The notes: generated by a model from the sequence alone, not told the origin. DNA of 64,000 nt from Aestuariimicrobium soli (GCF_051192575.1 NZ_JBPJSQ010000001.1:1-64000); one strand, 5' to 3'; positions 31,283-41,275 are shown, counted from the stretch's first letter. Translations and numbers: made by a program.

Positions 31283-31355
31283 CGACTTGGCTTCAGTTGC
31301 GGCACTTGGCTTCGGTTCTGGAGCGAAGCCATGTGCGACAACTGAAGCCAAGTCG
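31283..31355. repeat. Nested long hairpin downstream of helY
   Basis: A perfect 17-bp outer stem (31283-31299 with 31339-31355) encloses an inner 12-bp stem with one mismatch (31303-31314 with 31324-31335). The two arms share the word ACTTGGCTTC, so the element is also a direct repeat. There is no T run. It may terminate helY transcription or be a small repeated palindrome. Confidence 0.8.
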
Positions 31356-31393
31356 CGTTCGGGGGTCGGTGTTTGGGTTGGCCGGCTGGATAG

Positions 31394-31415
31394 ATGTATG
31401 CGTAGATGCATACAT
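31394..31415. promoter_or_regulatory. GntR operator, inverted repeat
   Basis: ATGTATGC (31394-31401) and GCATACAT (31408-31415) form a perfect inverted repeat with a 6-bp spacer. It covers the -35 to spacer region of the promoter whose -10 (TAGCAT, 31420-31425) lies six bases before the GTG of the GntR gene. The layout suggests autorepression. Confidence 0.75.
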
Positions 31416-31431
31416 CAGCTAGCATGAGCAC

Positions 31432-32097
31432 GTGAACTCCTTCCTGCCCTGGCACGCGACCCCCGACACCGGCCCGGTCGCCGCCCGCATCGCCGCCGCC
31501 ACCGCCGAACGGATCGTCGACGGCCGCCTGGGTGCGGGGGAATGGGTGACCGAGGCCGGCATCGCCGAACCCTGGGGGGCCAGCCGCACTCCTGCGCGGG
31601 AGGCGATGGTGCAGTTGTCTCGCTGGGGACTGGTTCGCCTCGTGCCCAAGAAGGGGGCGCTCGTGACAACCGTCACACCCGAGGAGCGCCGGGACCTGCT
31701 CGACGTGCGGGTGATGGTCGAGTGCCGAGCCGTCGAGACCGTGGCGGACGAACGCCCCGCCCTCGTTACCCGCCTGGCAGAGGTGGTGGCGGCCCAGCGC
31801 GAGGCCCTCGAGCGCGGCGACATCTCGACCTTCGCCGACCTCGACGTGACCTTCCATCTGGGCATCATCGGCGCGGGCGGCAATGCCGTGGTCGACGAGT
31901 TGATGGCGACGCTGGGCCCGCGGTTCGCCCGCCTGATCCACCACGCCGTCACCGGGAATCCCCGTGCCGCCACCGTCTTCTGCGATGAGCACGCGCGACT
32001 CGCCGAGCTGGTCGCGGCGGGCGACTCGTCCGCCTTCGAGACGTTGCTGGAGCGCCACGTCGCCTTCGGGCACGGCCTGGCTGGACAGGCCCGGTGA
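31432..32097 (+). CDS. GntR-family transcriptional regulator, FadR (FCD) type
   Basis: A 221-residue regulator. The winged helix-turn-helix (about residues 15-82) includes VTEAGIAEPWGASRTPAREAM and GLVRLVPKKGALVTTV. The C-terminal FCD ligand domain has DVRVMVECRAVE, DLDVTFHLGIIGAGGN and HARLAELVAAGD with its metal-binding histidines. Ligands in this group are usually small carboxylic acids. It is translationally coupled to an MFS transporter (GTGA overlap), so it probably controls export or uptake by that transporter. It appears leaderless and carries its own operator. Confidence 0.88.
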   Translation: MNSFLPWHATPDTGPVAARIAAATAERIVDGRLGAGEWVTEAGIAEPWGASRTPAREAMVQLSRWGLVRLVPKKGALVTTVTPEERRDLLDVRVMVECRAVETVADERPALVTRLAEVVAAQREALERGDISTFADLDVTFHLGIIGAGGNAVVDELMATLGPRFARLIHHAVTGNPRAATVFCDEHARLAELVAAGDSSAFETLLERHVAFGHGLAGQAR

Positions 32098-33281
32098 GCC
32101 GTCCGAAGCCGTGGGTGTTCGTCGCGCCGGCGGCGTTCATGATGGCCTGGGGCGGCAACCACTTCACACCGCTGCTGCACCTCTACGAGCAGGTCGGCCA
32201 CTACGCCCCGTGGCAGGCCAACCTGCTTCTGGGCACCTACGTCTTCGGGCTGATTCCTGGCCTGCTGGTCGCGGCCAGCCTGTCGGACCAGCACGGACGA
32301 CGGCCCGTCATGCTGGCGGGACTGGTGGCCAGCGCCGTCGGGAACCTGCTGCTGGCGGTCGGACTGCACTCGTTCCTGGTGCTCTGCCTGGGTCGGGCAC
32401 TCGCCGGTGTCGGTGTCGGCGTGGCGATGAGCGTCGGATCGAGCTGGATGAAGGAACTCTCCAGCCCGCCCTTCGAGCACGATGCCGGCGTGGGCGCGGG
32501 GGCCCGTCGTCCCTCGTTGACCCTCACGGTCGGGTTCACCCTGGGGGCGCTGGTCACCGGCGTCCTGGCGCAGTGGGCTCCCGACCCCACCCGATTGCCG
32601 TTCCTCGTGCACCTCGGACTGTGCGTTGTGTCGATCGCCGGGGTGGTGAGGGCGCCCGAGAGCCTCTCCACTCAACGGCGGGCCAGTGGGGCCTGGTGGC
32701 GCGACCTGCGCGTGCCTGCCGCCGGGCATCGCACGTTCACCACGGTGGTGGTGCCGGCGGCTCCGTGGGTCTTCGGGGCTGCCGGGGTGGCCTACGCGAT
32801 CATGCCGGCGATCGTGTCGTCGGAGCTGGGGCAGTGGAACACCCTGTACGCCACCGTGCTGACGGTGCTGACGCTGGGCTCAGGGGCGCTGGTGCAGCCG
32901 TCGGTGTGGCGCATCGAGCGGGCCACCAGCGGGCGCGCTCTGTTGGTGGGGCTCGGGCTGATGACGGTGGGCATGGTGCTGGCCGTGGTGGCGGCGGTGA
33001 TCGCCAGCCCGACCTTCGCGCTCGCGGTGGCCGTGATTCTCGGGGTCGCCTATGGCATCACGGTCGTGGCGGGGTTGACCATCGTCCAACGCATCGCCGG
33101 ACCCACCGATCTGGCGGGCTTGACCGGGGTCTACTACGCACTGGCCTACGCGGGGTTCCTGCTGCCCACCCTGCTGGCGGCCCTGCTGCCGTGGGTCGGC
33201 TACGGGGCCTCGCTGGCGGTCGTCGCGGTGGTCTGCGGCGGGTGTTGGCTGCTGGTCAGCGGGCCTTCGACCCCTCAGTAG
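32094..33281 (+). CDS. MFS transporter
   Basis: A 395-residue protein with about twelve hydrophobic segments. Motif A (SDQHGRRPVMLAG) lies after the second helix, near residues 63-75, and RALAGVGVGVAMSVG resembles the helix-4 region of drug/proton antiporters. The substrate is unknown. It forms a two-gene unit with the GntR regulator upstream, overlapping by 4 nt, and its end overlaps the convergent tldE gene by 7 nt. Confidence 0.85.
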   Translation: MSRPKPWVFVAPAAFMMAWGGNHFTPLLHLYEQVGHYAPWQANLLLGTYVFGLIPGLLVAASLSDQHGRRPVMLAGLVASAVGNLLLAVGLHSFLVLCLGRALAGVGVGVAMSVGSSWMKELSSPPFEHDAGVGAGARRPSLTLTVGFTLGALVTGVLAQWAPDPTRLPFLVHLGLCVVSIAGVVRAPESLSTQRRASGAWWRDLRVPAAGHRTFTTVVVPAAPWVFGAAGVAYAIMPAIVSSELGQWNTLYATVLTVLTLGSGALVQPSVWRIERATSGRALLVGLGLMTVGMVLAVVAAVIASPTFALAVAVILGVAYGITVVAGLTIVQRIAGPTDLAGLTGVYYALAYAGFLLPTLLAALLPWVGYGASLAVVAVVCGGCWLLVSGPSTPQ

Positions 33282-34702
33282 GCCTTCGAGACCGTCGACA
33301 TGTTGAACCCCGGCACCCTCACCGGCGGCATCTGCGTGAGCGTGAACCAGTCATTCCACTCACGGCAGAGCACCTGTTCCGACACGCCCACCTCGGTGAT
33401 GCGCCGCAATAGGTCGACCGGCGACTCGTTCCATCGGAAGTTGTTCACCATGCCGGTCACCTTGCCGTCCTCGACGAGGTAGACGCCGTCGCGGGTCAGC
33501 CCGGTGAGCAGCAGCGTCTCGGGATCGACCTCCCGGATGTACCACAGGCAGGTGAGCAGCAGTCCCCGCTGGGTCGAGGCCACCAGCTCGTCCAGGGTCG
33601 CGGTGCCGCCAGCGTCGACGATCAGGTTGTCGGTCGGCCACGGCAGCGGACGATCCTCACCCGCGGCACCCGTGGCGGCCAGCTCGGCCCTGGTCTCGAT
33701 CAGCGTCGCCAGTCGGCCCTCGTCCAACCACGTCTGCCGACCGACCGGCACGCCGTTGTCGTGCACCGACATCAGACCAGCCTCGGACGAGCCCGTGATC
33801 GCGAACGGGGCCCGCTCGAGCCTGGCCGCGGCCGGGTCGGACCACATCGAGATCGGCAACGTCGCCAGCTGTTCCCCGACCCGGGTGGTGCCGTCGGGCG
33901 CCGAGAACACGGTGCTGCCCTCGCGGGCATCGCGGCCCGACATCGTCCAGTAGGCGTAGATCAGCAGATCTGCCAGGGCGCCGCCGGGCAGGATAGTCTC
34001 GTAGCGGCCGGCGGGAAGGTCGATGCGGTTCTCGCACCAGCTCAGTCGCTCCAGCACCTCGGCCGTCAGGGCCGCGATGTCGATGTCGGTGAAGTCGGGG
34101 GTTGCTCGTCCGACCCAGGCCGACCCGATCAGGTCGGGGTGCTTGGCGTTCAGTTCGAGTCGACCCATGCGCTCGACCGCACGCCGGCGCGTGCCTGCGG
34201 TGCTGCCCAGCCAGACCGTGGTGACGGCGTGCTCGGCGAAGCCGAAGAAGAGGTGATGGTCGCCGGCCTCGTCGAACGAGCGACCCAACCCCGAGGCGAG
34301 CTCGGTGAACGCCGCGATGCCGCCAGGGGCGGCCGCAGCGGTGAAGTCGTCATCGCGGCCGCCGTCGAACAGGGGTGCGGCGTCGTCGTCCGGGGTGCCC
34401 GAGGCGGCCAGATCGGCGGCCCGGCGGACGAGCGCGACCACCTCGTCGGCCGAGGTGACCGGCGCGTCGAGGCAGCCCGAGGCCACGCCACCGGCGGCGA
34501 GGTTCGCCAGGGCCACCACTTGGGCGGTGCGGGTGTGCATCTGGCCGTTGGTGGTGAGCGCGTTGTTGGCCCAGCGCAGGTTGGCGCTGGTGGTCTCGCG
34601 GACGATCACCACGCAGCCGGCCTCGGCTCCGGGCAGGTCCGCGGCGGCGGTCAGGGCCTGCTCGATCCAGTCCGACGGGGTGGGAGCGGGAGTGGTGGTC
34701 AT
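33275..34702 (-). CDS. tldE: TldE/PmbA-family protease subunit
   Basis: A 475-residue protein of the TldD/PmbA family lacking the HExxxH metal site, as expected for the non-catalytic TldE partner. Recognisable stretches include LERLSWCENRIDLPAGRYETILPG, LIVDAGGTATLDELVASTQRGLLLT and TGLTRDGVYLVEDGKVTGMVNNFRWNES, in pieces. TldD and TldE assemble into a metalloprotease that trims unfolded or modified peptides. The start overlaps the tldD stop by 1 nt. Confidence 0.9.
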   Translation of the reverse strand: MTTTPAPTPSDWIEQALTAAADLPGAEAGCVVIVRETTSANLRWANNALTTNGQMHTRTAQVVALANLAAGGVASGCLDAPVTSADEVVALVRRAADLAASGTPDDDAAPLFDGGRDDDFTAAAAPGGIAAFTELASGLGRSFDEAGDHHLFFGFAEHAVTTVWLGSTAGTRRRAVERMGRLELNAKHPDLIGSAWVGRATPDFTDIDIAALTAEVLERLSWCENRIDLPAGRYETILPGGALADLLIYAYWTMSGRDAREGSTVFSAPDGTTRVGEQLATLPISMWSDPAAARLERAPFAITGSSEAGLMSVHDNGVPVGRQTWLDEGRLATLIETRAELAATGAAGEDRPLPWPTDNLIVDAGGTATLDELVASTQRGLLLTCLWYIREVDPETLLLTGLTRDGVYLVEDGKVTGMVNNFRWNESPVDLLRRITEVGVSEQVLCREWNDWFTLTQMPPVRVPGFNMSTVSKAY

Positions 34703-36201
34703 CAGGCCTGTCCTTCCTCGACGGTGTTCAGCACGTTGACGCCTCGGAAGAGGCAGGCTGGCGCGCCGTGGGAAACGGCGGCGACCTGGCCGGGTTGGCC
34801 CTTGCCGCAGTTGAAGGCCCCGGCCAGCAGGTAGGTGTCGGGGCCGCCGACGGCCTCCATCGAACCCCAGAACTCGGTCGTGGTTCCCTGGTAGGCGGCG
34901 TCTCGCACCTGTTCGCCGGTCAGCTTGCCGTTCTTGATCACCAGGAAGCGCTGCCCCGTGAACTGGAAGTTGAACCGCTGCATGTCGATCGACCAGGACT
35001 TGTCGCCGACCACGTAGAGCCCGTTCTCGACCCGGCCGATCAGGTCGTCGAGGCTGAGGTTGTCGGTGCCCGGCTGCAGCGAGACGTTGGGCATGCGTTG
35101 CAGGGGAATGTGCCCGGCCGAGTCGGCGAACGCGCAGCCGTTGGATCGTCCCAGGCCCTTCTCGAGCGCCATCTGCCGGTTGAGCTGGTACCCGACGAGC
35201 ACCCCGTCGCGGATGATGTCGAAGGACTGGGCGGCCACACCCTCGTCGTCCCAGCCGACGGTCGCGAGCCCGTGCTCGGTGATCCGGTCACCGGTGACGT
35301 TCATCACCTCGGAGCCGTATTGGAGTGTGCCCAACTGGTCGAAGGTGGCGAACGAGGTGCCGGCGTAGGCGGCCTCGTAGCCCAGCGCCCGGTCGAGCTC
35401 GGTGCCGTGGGCGACCGATTCGTGGATCGTCAGGAACAGGTTGCTGGGGTCGATCACCAGGTCGGTCGGCCCGGCCTTCACCGACGCGGCGCGCACGTTG
35501 GCGGCCAGGTGCTCACCCATGCCGGCGATCTCGGCGTCGAAGTCCCATCCGGTGCCGGTGAGGTATTCCCAGCCGCGGCCAGCGGGGGGTGCGATCGTCC
35601 GCATCGACGAGAAGCCGGAATCGGACACGTTGGTGGCGGTGAACTCCGGGTGCACCCGCACCCGCTGCTGGCGGGTGCGGGTGCCCGCCAGATTGGCGAA
35701 GAAGGTGTTCTCCTGCACCGCCATCAGCGACGACTGGGTGTGGCTGACTCCGGCCTGACCACCGAGCGCCTCCGAGAGTTCGAGCAGGCGGGCGAGGCGC
35801 TCGCGCTCGGGCACGTCGAACGGATTGACGTCGTAGGCCGAGATCCACGTGCCCGTGTGCACGGGTTCGTCGGCGAGGTCGACCTCGCGCGGGTTGAGCG
35901 GCGCGCTCACCTGGGCGATGGCCACGGCCTGCTCGGCCAGGGTGCGCGCGGCCTCGGTGGTGAGCGTGATCCCGGCGGCGAATCCCCACGAGCCGCGGTG
36001 GATGACCCTGATGCTCAGGCCCAGATCGACCGAATCACTCGACCCGGTCAGGCGGGCGTCACGCAGACGAGTGATGGCGGTGCGGTGGCGTTCGATGCGC
36101 ACGTCGGCGTGGCTGGCACCCAACTCCTTGGCCCGGGTGAGAGCGGCATCGGCCAGCGCGTCGAGGGGGAGCGAGGTGAACGTGGGGTCGAGCTCGGTCA
36201 T
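34702..36201 (-). CDS. tldD: TldD metalloprotease subunit
   Basis: A 499-residue protein with the zinc site HESVAHGTELD (HExxxH) in the middle and the family block GLYVVGDKSWSIDMQRFNFQFTG near the end; GQVRDAAYQGTTTEFWGSMEAVGG is typical too (as GEQVRDAAYQG). It is the catalytic partner of TldE. ATG 36201 is preferred over GTG 36210 because a -10 box (TAGGTT) ends seven bases before it, implying a leaderless transcript. Confidence 0.91.
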   Translation of the reverse strand: MTELDPTFTSLPLDALADAALTRAKELGASHADVRIERHRTAITRLRDARLTGSSDSVDLGLSIRVIHRGSWGFAAGITLTTEAARTLAEQAVAIAQVSAPLNPREVDLADEPVHTGTWISAYDVNPFDVPERERLARLLELSEALGGQAGVSHTQSSLMAVQENTFFANLAGTRTRQQRVRVHPEFTATNVSDSGFSSMRTIAPPAGRGWEYLTGTGWDFDAEIAGMGEHLAANVRAASVKAGPTDLVIDPSNLFLTIHESVAHGTELDRALGYEAAYAGTSFATFDQLGTLQYGSEVMNVTGDRITEHGLATVGWDDEGVAAQSFDIIRDGVLVGYQLNRQMALEKGLGRSNGCAFADSAGHIPLQRMPNVSLQPGTDNLSLDDLIGRVENGLYVVGDKSWSIDMQRFNFQFTGQRFLVIKNGKLTGEQVRDAAYQGTTTEFWGSMEAVGGPDTYLLAGAFNCGKGQPGQVAAVSHGAPACLFRGVNVLNTVEEGQA

Positions 36202-36208
36202 GGGCACC

Positions 36209-36214
36209 AACCTA
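36209..36214 (-). promoter_or_regulatory. Putative leaderless -10 box (tldD)
   Basis: On the minus strand TAGGTT is followed by seven bases and then the tldD ATG. Confidence 0.55.
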
Positions 36215-36297
36215 GTGGGCGGCCGGGGTTCACTTCCGCACCTTTGTGGCGGTCATCGCCGAGGTGGGCACCAGACGGACGACCAGCCCGCGCTGGC

Positions 36298-36303
36298 TAG
36301 GCT
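36298..36303 (+). promoter_or_regulatory. Putative leaderless -10 box (hisH)
   Basis: TAGGCT is followed by six bases (GACCCC) and the hisH ATG. There is no Shine-Dalgarno sequence. Confidence 0.6.
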
Positions 36304-36309
36304 GACCCC

Positions 36310-36926
36310 ATGGTGCAAGTCGCTCTCGTTGACTCCGGTGGCACGAACATCGGTTCGGTCGCCGACGCCGTGGAACGCCTCGGTGGCACGGCCCGGCTGA
36401 CCGCCGACCCCGCCGAGATCCTTGCTGCCGACCGGGTGATCCTGCCCGGGGTCGGTGCCGCCGGGGCCGCAATGACGCGCCTGCGCGAACTCGACCTGAT
36501 CGGCGTGCTCCGCGAGGTGAGGGTGCCGATGCTCGGGGTCTGTGTGGGCGCCCAGCTGCTGTTCGAGCACTCCGAAGAAGATGGTGGCGTCGACCTGCTC
36601 GGCTTCCTGCCCGGGGTGGTCGCCAAGCTGCCCGGCAGCGAGCACGTGCGCATTCCCCACATGGGCTGGAACACCCTCGAGCTGCTGGCCGACGACCCGA
36701 TCCTGGCGGGTCTGTCGACGGGGGAGCGGGCCTACTTCGTCCACTCGTATGCGGCCGCGGTGAGCGACGACACGCTGGCCGCCTCCGAGCACGGCACGCG
36801 GTTCGCCGCCGTCGTCCGCCGCGGTGACGTGTGGGGTTGTCAGTTCCACCCCGAGAAGTCCGCCGGCGTCGGATCGCGGCTGCTCGCCAACTTCCTGGCG
36901 CCGACCCTGCTCGAGGAGGTGGCCGC

Positions 36927-36930
<4 letters not shown>
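36310..36930 (+). CDS. hisH: Imidazole glycerol phosphate synthase, glutaminase subunit HisH
   Basis: A 206-residue class I glutamine amidotransferase. The cysteine nucleophile is in MLGVCVGAQLLFE, and the His-Glu pair is in GCQFHPEKSAGVGS. IPHMGWNTL and AYFVHSYAA are typical of HisH. It feeds ammonia to HisF in histidine synthesis. It overlaps hisF by 4 nt. Unusually the common neighbour hisA/priA does not lie between them, and the rest of the his genes are not in the window. Confidence 0.92.
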
Positions 36931-37720
<790 letters not shown>

Positions 37721-37724
<4 letters not shown>

Positions 37725-38671
37725 GTCAGCCCACCGCCGCAGTCGCCCCCTCCCGCATTGCCTGGGTTCCCTACGAGGCCGAGGAGGCGACCCGCATCCT
37801 CGGTGTGCACGACGGCGTCACCTACCGCGCCTACACCGACGCCGACACCCCACCCGGGCCGCTGTCGGAGGTGAACTTCCTCGTGGTGCCGTACATGTCG
37901 GGCGGCGGCGTGATCCACCGACCGGACGAGCTGACCGCCCTCGAGGTGGTGCAGATGCAGAGCGCCGGCTACGACAACGTGCCCGAGCTGCCGGTGGGCG
38001 TGCCCCTGTGCAACGCGGCCGGTGTGCACGACTCCGCCACCGCCGAGTTGGCCGTGGCCCTCACCCTCGCCCACGCTCGCCACCTCGACGACTACGCCCG
38101 CAACCAGACCACCGGCACCTGGCAGGGGGAGTGGGCCACCGGCCTGGCCTACCGCCGGGTGACGATCATCGGGTACGGGCACATCGGCAAGGCCATCGAG
38201 GCACGGGTGGCGCCGTTCGAACCCACCGTGATCCGCAAGGTGGCCCGCTCGGCCCGCGACGGCGTCGAGCCCATCGAGAACCTGCCGCAGGTGCTCGCCG
38301 AGACCGACGTCGCCATCATCATCCTGCCGCTCACCGACGACACCCGCGGGCTGTTCGACGCCGCCATGCTGGCTCACCTGCCCGACGGGGCGATGGTCGT
38401 CAATGTCGGACGAGGGGCCATCATCGACACCGACGCTCTCGTGGCCGAGGTCTCGTCCGGTCGACTGCACGCGGCCCTCGACGTGACCGACCCCGAGCCG
38501 TTGCCCGCCGACCACCCGCTGTGGTCGTCCCCGAACGTGCTGATCAGCCCCCACGTGGGCGGCTACACCAACGCCTTCAACCCTCGTCGCGACCACTTGC
38601 TGCGCGCGCAGATCGCCCGCTGGGCCGCCGGCGAACCGCTCGAGAACGTCGTGCGAGAGGCCAGGGCGTGA
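37721..38671 (+). CDS. D-isomer-specific 2-hydroxyacid dehydrogenase
   Basis: A 316-residue NAD-dependent dehydrogenase. The Rossmann motif is TIIGYGHIGKAIEARV, and the catalytic triad is intact: Arg in VVNVGRGAIIDTDAL, Glu in DVTDPEPLPADHPLW and His in ISPHVGGYT. The N-terminal substrate domain is short. The family covers phosphoglycerate, glyoxylate, lactate and phosphonate dehydrogenases; the substrate here cannot be told. It is translationally coupled to hisF and to the HIT gene. Confidence 0.88.
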
Positions 38672-39051
38672 CCGCGGCCAGCGACTGCTTGTTCTGCCGC
38701 ATCGTCTCGGGCGAGATTCCCGCCCGGGAGGTGTACCGCGACGAGCGGGCCGTCGCCTTCCTCGACCTGTCACCGAAGTCGCCCGGCCACACGCTGGTGG
38801 TGCCGGTCGTTCACACCGACGATCTCACCAGTGAGCCGGCGGGTCTGCCGCTGATCGCGGAGGCGGTCACCGCGGTCGCCCGCACGATCACCGAGCGCCT
38901 CGCAGCCAGCGGGATCAACGCCCAGATCAACTCGGGGGCCGCGGCGGGCCAGGAGGTCTTCCACCTGCACGTGCACCTGGTGCCGCGCTACGCTCCCGGT
39001 TCGGCACCCGCGGCGGATGCCGAAGAGATCAGGACCCGGCTCACCACCTGA
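38668..39051 (+). CDS. HIT-family nucleotide-binding protein
   Basis: A 127-residue histidine-triad protein. The signature HLHVHLVPRY sits near residues 92-101, and CLFCRIVSGEIPAREVY at the N-terminus carries the zinc-type cysteines of the Hint/PKCI branch. Such proteins hydrolyse aminoacyl-AMP or nucleotide phosphoramidates. The GTG start overlaps the dehydrogenase stop (GTGA). The sialidase-like gene follows after 7 nt. Confidence 0.9.
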   Translation: MTAASDCLFCRIVSGEIPAREVYRDERAVAFLDLSPKSPGHTLVVPVVHTDDLTSEPAGLPLIAEAVTAVARTITERLAASGINAQINSGAAAGQEVFHLHVHLVPRYAPGSAPAADAEEIRTRLTT

Positions 39052-39058
39052 AGACACC

Positions 39059-40105
39059 ATGCTGCAGCTCTCCGAGGAGACCGTGATCGTTCGCGCGGGC
39101 GACCCGCACCCCGGGTCGGCCGACCCCCACCCCCGCGTGCGCATCCCAGCGGTGGCCGTGCTGGCCTCGGGGCGCATCCTGCTGGCGCACGACGTTCGCC
39201 CCAGCCACAACCACGACCTGCCCGGACCCATCGACATCGTGGTGCGCCACAGCGACGACCTCGGGCACGGATGGAGCGAACCGCGCCTGGTCAGGCCACA
39301 CGTCGACCGGGCGGATGACGGTCACCCGCGCGGCTACGGCGACCCCAGCCTCACGGTCGACCCCGCGACCGGGCGTGTCTTCTGCTGGTACGTCGGCGCC
39401 GGCGATCGCAGTTTCTGGGACGCCGAAGCTGGCCCCGACGGTCGCGGGCAGGAACTGTGGTGCTCGACCTCCGACGACGAGGGACTCACCTGGACCCATC
39501 GGGAGCTGACCCGCGCGCTCAAGCCTGCCGACATCGGGGGCATGTTCGCCTCGTCCGGCAACGGGGCGGTGGTCACGGGGGGACCGCACGACGGACGACT
39601 CCTGCAGCCCCTGGTGATGCGCAGCGCCGAAACCGGCGAGCACTTCACCGCCGCCGCGATCTCCGACGACCACGGTGACACCTGGACCCTCGGTGAGCGG
39701 GTCGGGCCCGACTGCGACGAGACGAAGCTGCTCGGGCTCGCGTCGGGCGAGGTGCTGCTGCACTCACGAGCCACGCCGCTGCGCCGGACGGCCCGTTCGT
39801 CCGACGGTGGAACGACCTTCTCGCCGGCGCTGCCCGACCAAGCACTGAGCGACCCGGCGTGCAACGGTGGCCTGGCCTTGTGGGGCGAGACCGTGGTCAG
39901 CACGCTGGTGAAGCACCCCAACCGGCGCGTCGGCATCGTGCTGAGGTTCTCCGACGACGATGGGGTCACCTGGTCGGAGCCGGTGACCGTCACCGATGAT
40001 CCGGCGGCCTACTCGGTGGCCGCCGCGCTCCCCGACGGATCGCTGCTGATCGTCTGGGAGGGCGGCCACTGCGACGACCTGCGGATGGTCACCGTTCGAC
40101 GCTGA
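39059..40105 (+). CDS. Sialidase-fold protein with Asp-box repeats
   Basis: A 348-residue six-bladed beta-propeller protein. Five Asp boxes are visible: HSDDLGHGW, TSDDEGLTW, SDDHGDTW, SSDGGTTF and FSDDDGVTW. VRIPAVAVLASGRILLAHDVRP contains the RIP arginine and Asp region of exo-alpha-sialidases (GH33). There is no signal peptide, so the protein would stay in the cytoplasm, unlike scavenging sialidases. Its place in an operon with hisHF, a dehydrogenase and a HIT protein is odd. The 3' end overlaps the convergent terC gene by 17 nt. A different glycosidase activity is possible. Confidence 0.8.
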   Translation: MLQLSEETVIVRAGDPHPGSADPHPRVRIPAVAVLASGRILLAHDVRPSHNHDLPGPIDIVVRHSDDLGHGWSEPRLVRPHVDRADDGHPRGYGDPSLTVDPATGRVFCWYVGAGDRSFWDAEAGPDGRGQELWCSTSDDEGLTWTHRELTRALKPADIGGMFASSGNGAVVTGGPHDGRLLQPLVMRSAETGEHFTAAAISDDHGDTWTLGERVGPDCDETKLLGLASGEVLLHSRATPLRRTARSSDGGTTFSPALPDQALSDPACNGGLALWGETVVSTLVKHPNRRVGIVLRFSDDDGVTWSEPVTVTDDPAAYSVAAALPDGSLLIVWEGGHCDDLRMVTVRR

Positions 40106-41147
40106 CCTCGTCATGGTCGGGCTCGTCGTTCCCAGACCTGTCGTGCTGGCCCTCGAGCGGGAGAGGTTCGGACGATCCGCGCGAGGCGATCAGGCTGGTG
40201 ATGGTGGTGATCGCGAGCACCCCCACGATCACGACCAGCGACCAGGTGGTCGGCACCGTGGGCACCCCGGGCCACACGCCGTGGGCCCAGTGGAGCACGA
40301 GCTTGACGCCGATGAAGGCGAGGATGATCGCGAGCCCGTAGCTGAGGTGCACCAGCTTCGACAGCACACCTTCCAGCACGAAGTACAGCGCCCGCAGCCC
40401 CAGCAGGGCGAAGGCGTTGGTGGCGAACACCAGGTACGGGTCGCCGGTGATGCCGTAGACGGCGGGCACGGAGTCGATGGCGAACAAGATGTCGGTGCCG
40501 AGAATGGCCAGCGTGACCACGGCCAGCGGGGTGAGCACGCGGCGTCCGCCCTCGGAGATCGTCATCCTGGTGCCGTGGTAGTCAGCGGCGACGGGCCAGA
40601 ACCGGTTGATCAGCTTGACCACGGCCATCTGGGAGACGTCGGTGTCCTGGTGGCCCTGTTGGGCGTCGCGCCAGACCTTGACGGCGGTCGCCACCAGGAT
40701 CAGGCCGAAGAACAGGAACGTGATCGCGAACGACTGGATCAGGGTGGCGCCGACGGCGATGAAGATGGCGCGCAGCACCAGAGCCCCAGCGACACCGATC
40801 AGCAGCACGCGCTGCTGCAGGGCCTTCGGCACCGCAAAGCCGGCGAGGATCATCATGAAGACGAACAGGTTGTCGACCGACAACGACTTCTCGACCAGGT
40901 AGCCGGTGTAGTAGTCCAGTCCGGTGCCGCCGCCGTAGCGGGTCCACAGGAACACGCCGAAGAGCAGCGGCAGGGCGACGTAGAACACCGACCAGCCGAT
41001 GGCCTCCTTCATGGAGACCTCGTGTGGCTTGCGGGTGATCAGGAAGTCGAGGGCGAACAGGGCGATGATGCCGGCGATCGTCCAGCCCCACAGGGCGGGG
41101 GAACCGATGCTGGTCAGGCCCTCGAGGGGCAGCAGTGCAGGGGGCAT
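40089..41147 (-). CDS. TerC/Alx-family membrane protein, probable manganese exporter
   Basis: A 352-residue protein with about nine membrane segments. The conserved acidic membrane motifs SVDNLFVFMMI and GTDILFAIDSVPAVYGIT identify the TerC/Alx family, whose members export Mn2+ or confer tellurite resistance. The C-terminal tail is charged. ATG 41147 is preferred over the longer open frame from 41189 because it has TGAGGAC seven bases upstream and lies after a likely manganese riboswitch. That context supports a role in metal homeostasis. Confidence 0.9.
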   Translation of the reverse strand: MPPALLPLEGLTSIGSPALWGWTIAGIIALFALDFLITRKPHEVSMKEAIGWSVFYVALPLLFGVFLWTRYGGGTGLDYYTGYLVEKSLSVDNLFVFMMILAGFAVPKALQQRVLLIGVAGALVLRAIFIAVGATLIQSFAITFLFFGLILVATAVKVWRDAQQGHQDTDVSQMAVVKLINRFWPVAADYHGTRMTISEGGRRVLTPLAVVTLAILGTDILFAIDSVPAVYGITGDPYLVFATNAFALLGLRALYFVLEGVLSKLVHLSYGLAIILAFIGVKLVLHWAHGVWPGVPTVPTTWSLVVIVGVLAITTITSLIASRGSSEPLPLEGQHDRSGNDEPDHDEVSVER

Positions 41148-41275
41148 GGGAATGTCCTCAGATCTCGATGGGTCTGAGGTCTCCTTCACCCGAGGGTCTC
41201 GGGTGCTCGCGCCGAAGATGGATGACCATCCGTAGTGACCGGCGGAGGCTTGGTGAAGTACTCCCCTCGGGTATC
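41148..41275 (-). ncRNA. yybP-ykoY manganese riboswitch (likely)
   Basis: On the minus strand the leader of the TerC gene reads ACCCGAGGGGAGTACTTC (ending 41255), with CACTACGG at 41230-41237; GGGGAGUA and the UACGG segment are the two conserved metal-binding loops of this riboswitch class. The first helix is a perfect 9-bp pairing of 41264-41272 with 41188-41196. The 3' arm of that helix also forms a competing 8-bp hairpin (41198-41205 with 41187-41194). A second hairpin (41173-41179 with 41156-41162) covers the Shine-Dalgarno sequence. This is the layout of a switch with two exclusive folds. Manganese as ligand follows from the family and the downstream gene. Confidence 0.75.
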
